Shown: piece after piece, positions 5,051 through 9,148 of the stretch
Layout: every line of letters begins with the position of its first letter
Position numbering within the stretch: the first letter of the stretch is position 1
Assembly: GCA_017626655.1 (NCBI GenBank)
Contig: JAGAIH010000395.1
Location: forward strand, 1-9,148
Origin: Clostridia bacterium
GTDB taxonomy: Bacteria; Bacillota_A; Clostridia; Oscillospirales; CAG-272
Reading direction: 5' to 3'
DNA: 9,148 nt
The notes under the pieces: model-generated
Databases searched by the model: none
Told to the model about the DNA's origin: nothing
Seen by the model: the letters and a program-made list of their open reading frames with translations, nothing else
Translations under genes and position numbers: made by a program

Positions 5051-6463
5051 ATGAAAAACGCCCTACTCATCACTCTATCCGCCATCTTTCTGCTCACCTC
5101 CCTTGCCTCCTGCTCCCGCCGTGGGCAATACGAGGATCAACTGGAGAGCCAGAAGGAAGCCGAATCTCTGGACGCAATACCCGAAACAAACGGAAACATT
5201 ACGGGCGAGAGCGCGCCCGATTATGCAACCCCTGTCATGCTGAAAACAGGAAGTACGCCCTTTTACGAGGGGAAAACCCTTGAAGATTTGCAAGCGATCA
5301 GCCGAGGATGTGGTAATATCAGAATCAGTTCGATCCCCACAGGACGGCTGTACGACAATGCGGATGACACTAAGCAGTTTTTTTACAATAAATTGACCGG
5401 TAATTTCAGTAATTGGTGCAGCGATCCCTTGTGTGATGGTAAGGATTGCATTTGGTTAAGATCCGGTTTGTATTTTCAGTATATTTCGGACGATTATATA
5501 TACTTTTTAGCAAGTATGGATGAAAAGGGCAGTACATACGGCGTTTTTCGTTGCGATTTTCAAAGAAATAACATTGAAAAAGTTTTGGATGTTGCCTATT
5601 ATCAAGTGCCGCAAGATAATGACGGAGATGGCAGAGTTGATGGCTATTATGGGTATATGGACGATATTGAAGTTTTTTATGAGAAAGACAATATTTTATA
5701 CTATTTACAAGTAGCCTATAATGCAGATGATGCGGATGGCATTGGTTCGTTGTATGCCATGGATGTGCGTAATGGGGCAAAGGAACTGGTTTCAGGGAAA
5801 ATAGATTTAGCCTCCGTTGCAATCGTAAATAATATGGTTTTTTATTCAACCGCGAATAATCCGGACGATATCTATCAAACCGATTTATCTTTCTCCAATG
5901 CCAAACTGCTTCAAAAAAATGCCTTTATTCAAGTATATAATGACCGATATATTTTTTTGAGAGAACGCCAAGGTACGGACAAATTCATATATGATACGCA
6001 AAGCGATACTATGGTTACACTGGAGATTAAAGGTAGTGATTTCGCACTGTCCGGTAATTACGTATACTACACTAAAAATTTAACAGACGAAGAGATTGCT
6101 GAAAGCCCATTGAAGGATTATTACACGTATACATGGGAGGAAGTAAGACCCAGACCCGGTGCAAAGCCCATTATAAAGGAGACAGATACCCAAGGTGCAG
6201 GGAGGATCTACCGCGTATACATTGGTGCAGAAAAAGTGACTGAAGAATGTGTGTTCCAGCTTACTTATAAAGATATTCCCGTTCGAATTAAAGATTTTGA
6301 AATTGATGGTGAAGCGATCTATATTTCTTTCCACAATTATGAGGGTTTCAAGAACTTCTACAATCAAGAGTTTTCCGGGAACGAATATGCGACTGTTTGT
6401 TATGCAGTTGCTGATTTGCAAAACGGAAGCGTGACCATTCTTGAAATACCGCAGACTGAATGA
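5051..6463 (+). CDS. Surface lipoprotein, Cys-cluster beta-propeller-like family, copy 3 (mosaic composition)
   Basis: The product has 470 aa. The signal peptide (1-20) ends in lipobox LASC, giving lipidation at Cys21. The mature start, CSRRGQYEDQLESQKEAESL, is nearly the same as in copy 1. The cluster has Cys123, Cys128 and Cys133 (WC-x4-LC-x4-C) after 'NKLTGN'. FRCDFQRNN is at 166-174. A D-x-D-x-DG-x-x-D stretch at 189-197 (DNDGDGRVD) resembles a calcium-binding loop and is absent from the other copies. Propeller-like strands follow, with 'GNYVYYTKNLT' and a C-terminal YEGFKNFYNQEF at 430-441. The first 110 nt are GC-rich, but from about 5290 the gene becomes AT-rich (18 G+C in 60 at 5461-5520), with AT-ending codons. 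This suggests transfer or recombination. It begins 20 nt after the membrane partner gene, hence the same operon. Function unknown. Confidence 0.85.
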   Translation: MKNALLITLSAIFLLTSLASCSRRGQYEDQLESQKEAESLDAIPETNGNITGESAPDYATPVMLKTGSTPFYEGKTLEDLQAISRGCGNIRISSIPTGRLYDNADDTKQFFYNKLTGNFSNWCSDPLCDGKDCIWLRSGLYFQYISDDYIYFLASMDEKGSTYGVFRCDFQRNNIEKVLDVAYYQVPQDNDGDGRVDGYYGYMDDIEVFYEKDNILYYLQVAYNADDADGIGSLYAMDVRNGAKELVSGKIDLASVAIVNNMVFYSTANNPDDIYQTDLSFSNAKLLQKNAFIQVYNDRYIFLRERQGTDKFIYDTQSDTMVTLEIKGSDFALSGNYVYYTKNLTDEEIAESPLKDYYTYTWEEVRPRPGAKPIIKETDTQGAGRIYRVYIGAEKVTEECVFQLTYKDIPVRIKDFEIDGEAIYISFHNYEGFKNFYNQEFSGNEYATVCYAVADLQNGSVTILEIPQTE

Positions 6464-6505
6464 ATATTCTGTGTAACCACCCCAAAATAGAAAGGAAACT
6501 CTATT

Positions 6506-7897
6506 ATGAAAAAAATCATTATGTTAGCCTTAGTCACCGCACTTTTGGTGACCTCCCTCGCCTCCTGCGCCCGCACCAGGCGAAACGAATTTGAGAACAT
6601 TTTGGAAAGCCGGAAGGAGGCAGAGTCTCTGGCTGAATCCCTGGCCGACGTACCCCAGGTCGGCGCCAACGGCGAGGCCAATATCATCGGTACCATCATC
6701 ACCCCTGCCGATTGGAACGTGAGCGTCCAAAAGCTGGGAGACACGCCCTACTTTGAAGGAAAAACCACCGAAGAGCTGTTCGAGCTATACAGACAGAATG
6801 GCAAGCAGGAGATTTTTGCCATTATGCCCACGGGCCGCACGATTCAGGCCAATAACGGCAGTACGTGGTTTTACAACAAGCTGACGGGTAACATCCTCCC
6901 CTGGTGTCCCGACCAGCTCTGCGACGGCGGGGAGGACTGTATGTTCAATTTGGCTTGGTCGGATAGCTTTGAACTCGTCAGCTACGTAGGCAAGGAGCAT
7001 TTCTATTTTAGGAATATGTATAAGGACTTTGTCTATAAGCTCTATCGCTGTGATTTTCAACGCAATAACGTGGAGCTGCTGTATACCATTCCCACCTACG
7101 ATGGCGCATCGAACAATATTGAAATCGTCTGTGAAGAAGGAAATATACTGTATTTCCTGGAAGCGGGCTACGGCGGCCAGGGTGGCGCGGCCGTTACCTC
7201 CCTGAAGCGCTTGAATATGGACACCAAGAAAGCCGAGGTCATCTCGGGAGATCTGTCTTTCTCTTGGTGCTACTATATTCGAGGGGAGCTATACTATCAA
7301 CTCCGTGGCAGTGAGATCATTTACAAAAACACGCTGGCCTTCGATCAGGAAACGGAATTTCTGGACGAACAGAGGATTGCCAATTACAGCGACAAGTACA
7401 TCATTTACAGCCCCAACATGGAATACGGAGAATCTGACGATCTGACCATCTATAACATAGAAACAGGCGAGACTCGCACCCTCCCCGATAACGGCTATGA
7501 GCTTGCAGGTGATTATGTGTACTATACCAAAATGATCACGGCCGAAGAGCTGGAAACACATCCCCACAAGGACTACTTTTCATGGAAAAATGATCACCGC
7601 TTTACGCCGCGTCAGGATGGTATCGTCTACCGCATGAACGTGAATACCGGCGCAGAGGAAGTGGTGTGCTCTGTCTACTACAAGGACAAGCCTGTTCAGC
7701 TAAGCCTCTTGGGTGTGGATGGCGAGTGCATTTGGTTGACTATCCAGAACTATGAGCAATGGCAGAACTATTACAATCAGGATTTTAACGGAAACACGGC
7801 CATGAGGGATTATTTGGTGGTGGTGGATCTCCACGACGGTACCATGCGGTTTATCGAGACCGACGGCGCGGGGGAAGAGATCCGACAGTATAGCTAA
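6506..7897 (+). CDS. Surface lipoprotein, Cys-cluster beta-propeller-like family, copy 4
   Basis: The product has 463 aa. The signal peptide (1-20) ends in lipobox LASC, giving lipidation at Cys21. The mature start, CARTRRNEFENILES, differs from the SRRGQYEDQLES of the other copies, but the linker (ESLAESLADVPQVGANGEA) is almost that of copy 1. The cluster is Cys134, Cys139 and Cys145 (WC-x4-LC-x5-C), and RCDFQRNN is at 181-188. Propeller-like strands continue ('GNILYFLE', 'GELYYQL', 'GDYVYYTKM', 'VYRMNVNTG'), ending with YEQWQNYYNQDF at 416-427 and 'YLVVVDLHDG'. GAAAGGA (6490-6496) lies 9 nt upstream of the start. Tandem TAA TAA stops close it. It is a recent duplicate of copy 1, or has been homogenised with it, despite lying on the far side of the sigma-factor genes. 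Function unknown. Confidence 0.86.
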   Translation: MKKIIMLALVTALLVTSLASCARTRRNEFENILESRKEAESLAESLADVPQVGANGEANIIGTIITPADWNVSVQKLGDTPYFEGKTTEELFELYRQNGKQEIFAIMPTGRTIQANNGSTWFYNKLTGNILPWCPDQLCDGGEDCMFNLAWSDSFELVSYVGKEHFYFRNMYKDFVYKLYRCDFQRNNVELLYTIPTYDGASNNIEIVCEEGNILYFLEAGYGGQGGAAVTSLKRLNMDTKKAEVISGDLSFSWCYYIRGELYYQLRGSEIIYKNTLAFDQETEFLDEQRIANYSDKYIIYSPNMEYGESDDLTIYNIETGETRTLPDNGYELAGDYVYYTKMITAEELETHPHKDYFSWKNDHRFTPRQDGIVYRMNVNTGAEEVVCSVYYKDKPVQLSLLGVDGECIWLTIQNYEQWQNYYNQDFNGNTAMRDYLVVVDLHDGTMRFIETDGAGEEIRQYS

Positions 7898-7918
7898 TAA
7901 AGGCGAAGGTGCGAAGCC

Positions 7919-9148
7919 ATGTTTACATACGAATGCAAAAAACTCATCAGCAACAAATTCATCCTCGGCCTGTTCATCATCCTGTTTTTCCTGAACGCCC
8001 TGTTGTCCTACTCCGAGGCCAAGCATGATCCCGCAACCGACCTGTCCGAGGACGTGCTGGCCGCTCTGGAGGCCTATAATGATGACCCCGAGGCGTGGAA
8101 GGCCGAGTATGACCGCCTGACCACCTACTACAACGAGGTGTTCCTGCCCGAAATGGAGCAGGCCAGGCAGGAGTTCCTCGAGAAGAACCCTGGAGCTCAA
8201 GGCTTTATGTTTGAGAATGACGAGCATTCTCAAAAGTACTGGGACTACTTCACCGCTCAGCGGTATATGGCTGAGTTAGACTCCTACCCCAAGGACCTGA
8301 AGCGAGTCGTCAAGGCCGCCATTATCGCGAAAGAAGACTACCTCGCCTCGGGTGTGACCGAAAACGACTACGAATACAAGTACCAGTCCGACATTGAGTA
8401 CATCTACGAGGTCAACTCCCTCATTCCTATCGACTACGAATACGCCGTGGGCTGGGACGAATACCACGCCTATACCAGCGGAAACGTCCTGCTCGTCATG
8501 CTCATGCTGGTGCTTGCCCCCGGCCTGTGCATCGAGGAATTCTCCTCGGGCATGTACCCCATCCTCCATGCCACCAAGAAGGGCAGACTGCACACCTTCC
8601 TGAACAAACTGGGCGCACTGGCTCTGTTCACTACCCTCGCCGTGGTGCTGTTCACCGCCACCTCCTTGGCCTTTTACGGTGCAAGCTACGGGTTCTCCTC
8701 CCTCGGCAACTTTGTCCAGGTCTTTGAGGACTTCAAGTTCTGCCCCGAGATCATCACCGTGGGCGAGCTGCTGGCCGTGTCGGTGCTGACCAAGATTTTA
8801 GTTTTGTTTGCCCTCGGCACCCTCATTATGCTGCTCTCGGTGTTCATCAAGAAGTACGCCCTGACCTTCGTGGCATCCCTGGGCGCTGTGGCGGTCAACT
8901 TCGTGCTGTATTTCTTTATCTCGTTGGAGCAGACGGGCTCCTTTGATATGCTCAACCTGTTCACGGTCATGGACATCAAAACGGCATACACCCGCTACTA
9001 CTCCCTCAACGTCTTTGAGGAATCCGTGCCCTATATTCCGCTGTCCATCGGCCTGTTCGCTGTCCTTGCTCTGGCCTTCGCCGCCCTGTCTGCTTTCGCC
9101 TTCTGTCGCACCCAAGGCGCGGTCAAGATCAAGACCAAGAAGCCCATC
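7919..9148 (+). CDS. ABC-2-type transporter permease subunit (3' end outside window)
   Basis: The frame is open for 410 codons to the window edge. The start ATG at 7919 follows GAAGG (7905-7909) by 9 nt and lies 21 nt after the stop of lipoprotein copy 4. The N-terminus MFTYECKKLISNKFILGLFIILFFLNALLS gives a first membrane helix at about 14-31, then a polar, Tyr- and Glu-rich outer segment of about 155 residues. Further helices lie at about 189-205, 228-250, 283-312, 316-337 and 373-396. After the second helix, 'GLCIEEFSSGMYPILHATKKGR' has the form of the cytoplasmic coupling segment of ABC-2 permeases ('EE..GT...L..t...r'). A short helix, a large outer loop and then a bundle of helices is typical of this family. 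The substrate is unknown. No ATP-binding subunit is in the window, so it presumably lies downstream or elsewhere. Confidence 0.8.
   Translation, partial: MFTYECKKLISNKFILGLFIILFFLNALLSYSEAKHDPATDLSEDVLAALEAYNDDPEAWKAEYDRLTTYYNEVFLPEMEQARQEFLEKNPGAQGFMFENDEHSQKYWDYFTAQRYMAELDSYPKDLKRVVKAAIIAKEDYLASGVTENDYEYKYQSDIEYIYEVNSLIPIDYEYAVGWDEYHAYTSGNVLLVMLMLVLAPGLCIEEFSSGMYPILHATKKGRLHTFLNKLGALALFTTLAVVLFTATSLAFYGASYGFSSLGNFVQVFEDFKFCPEIITVGELLAVSVLTKILVLFALGTLIMLLSVFIKKYALTFVASLGAVAVNFVLYFFISLEQTGSFDMLNLFTVMDIKTAYTRYYSLNVFEESVPYIPLSIGLFAVLALAFAALSAFAFCRTQGAVKIKTKKPI

Noticed and set aside
6464..6505. Promoter or terminator between copies 3 and 4
   Set aside because: The gap is 42 nt, with a ribosome binding site but no convincing -35/-10 pair and no stem followed by a T run.
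7700..8593. Antisense frames across the end of copy 4 and the permease
   Set aside because: The + strand carries a lipoprotein C-terminus and a continuous 410-codon membrane protein with a ribosome binding site. The antisense frames have neither motifs nor start signals.

Overview
The window looks like a chromosomal segment of a Gram-positive, moderately GC-rich gut-type Clostridia (Oscillospiraceae or a related lineage). This is inferred from four things: lipobox signal peptides, strong AGGAGG-type ribosome binding sites, an ECF-like sigma factor of the 'NDTYLDAWNSIPP' kind common in these bacteria, and the protein style. No rRNA, tRNA, CRISPR array, transposase or phage gene is visible.

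Layout, all on the + strand. Bases 1-78 are the 3' end of a gene whose last residues resemble the C-termini of the lipoproteins that follow. Two complete paralogous lipoprotein genes (107-1516 and 1549-2961) come next and end at a clear rho-independent terminator (about 2979-3007). An extended -10 promoter (TATAAT at 3062-3067) then starts a second unit. It holds an ECF-like sigma factor (3157-3738), a single-pass membrane protein overlapping it by ATGA (3735-5030, probable anti-sigma or sensor), two more lipoproteins of the same family (5051-6463 and 6506-7897), and the start of an ABC-2-type permease that runs off the window (7919-9148).

The four full lipoproteins share a signal peptide ending in SC, a conserved stretch straight after the lipidated Cys, a three-Cys cluster (WC-x4-LC-x4..6-C, following 'NKLTGN'), an invariant RCD[FH]QRNN motif, and repeated beta-propeller-like strands ending in a 'NYYNQ.F ... 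V.DL..G' C-terminus. They resemble the DUF5050-like propeller lipoproteins of Clostridia, but their function is unknown.

Working model (inference): the sigma factor and its membrane partner form an envelope-signalling switch. It is co-transcribed with surface lipoproteins and an exporter-type permease, so the lipoproteins could be inputs to, or outputs of, the switch. The most unusual points are the tandem amplification of the lipoproteins around the switch, the conserved Cys cluster, and the mosaic base composition of the third full copy.
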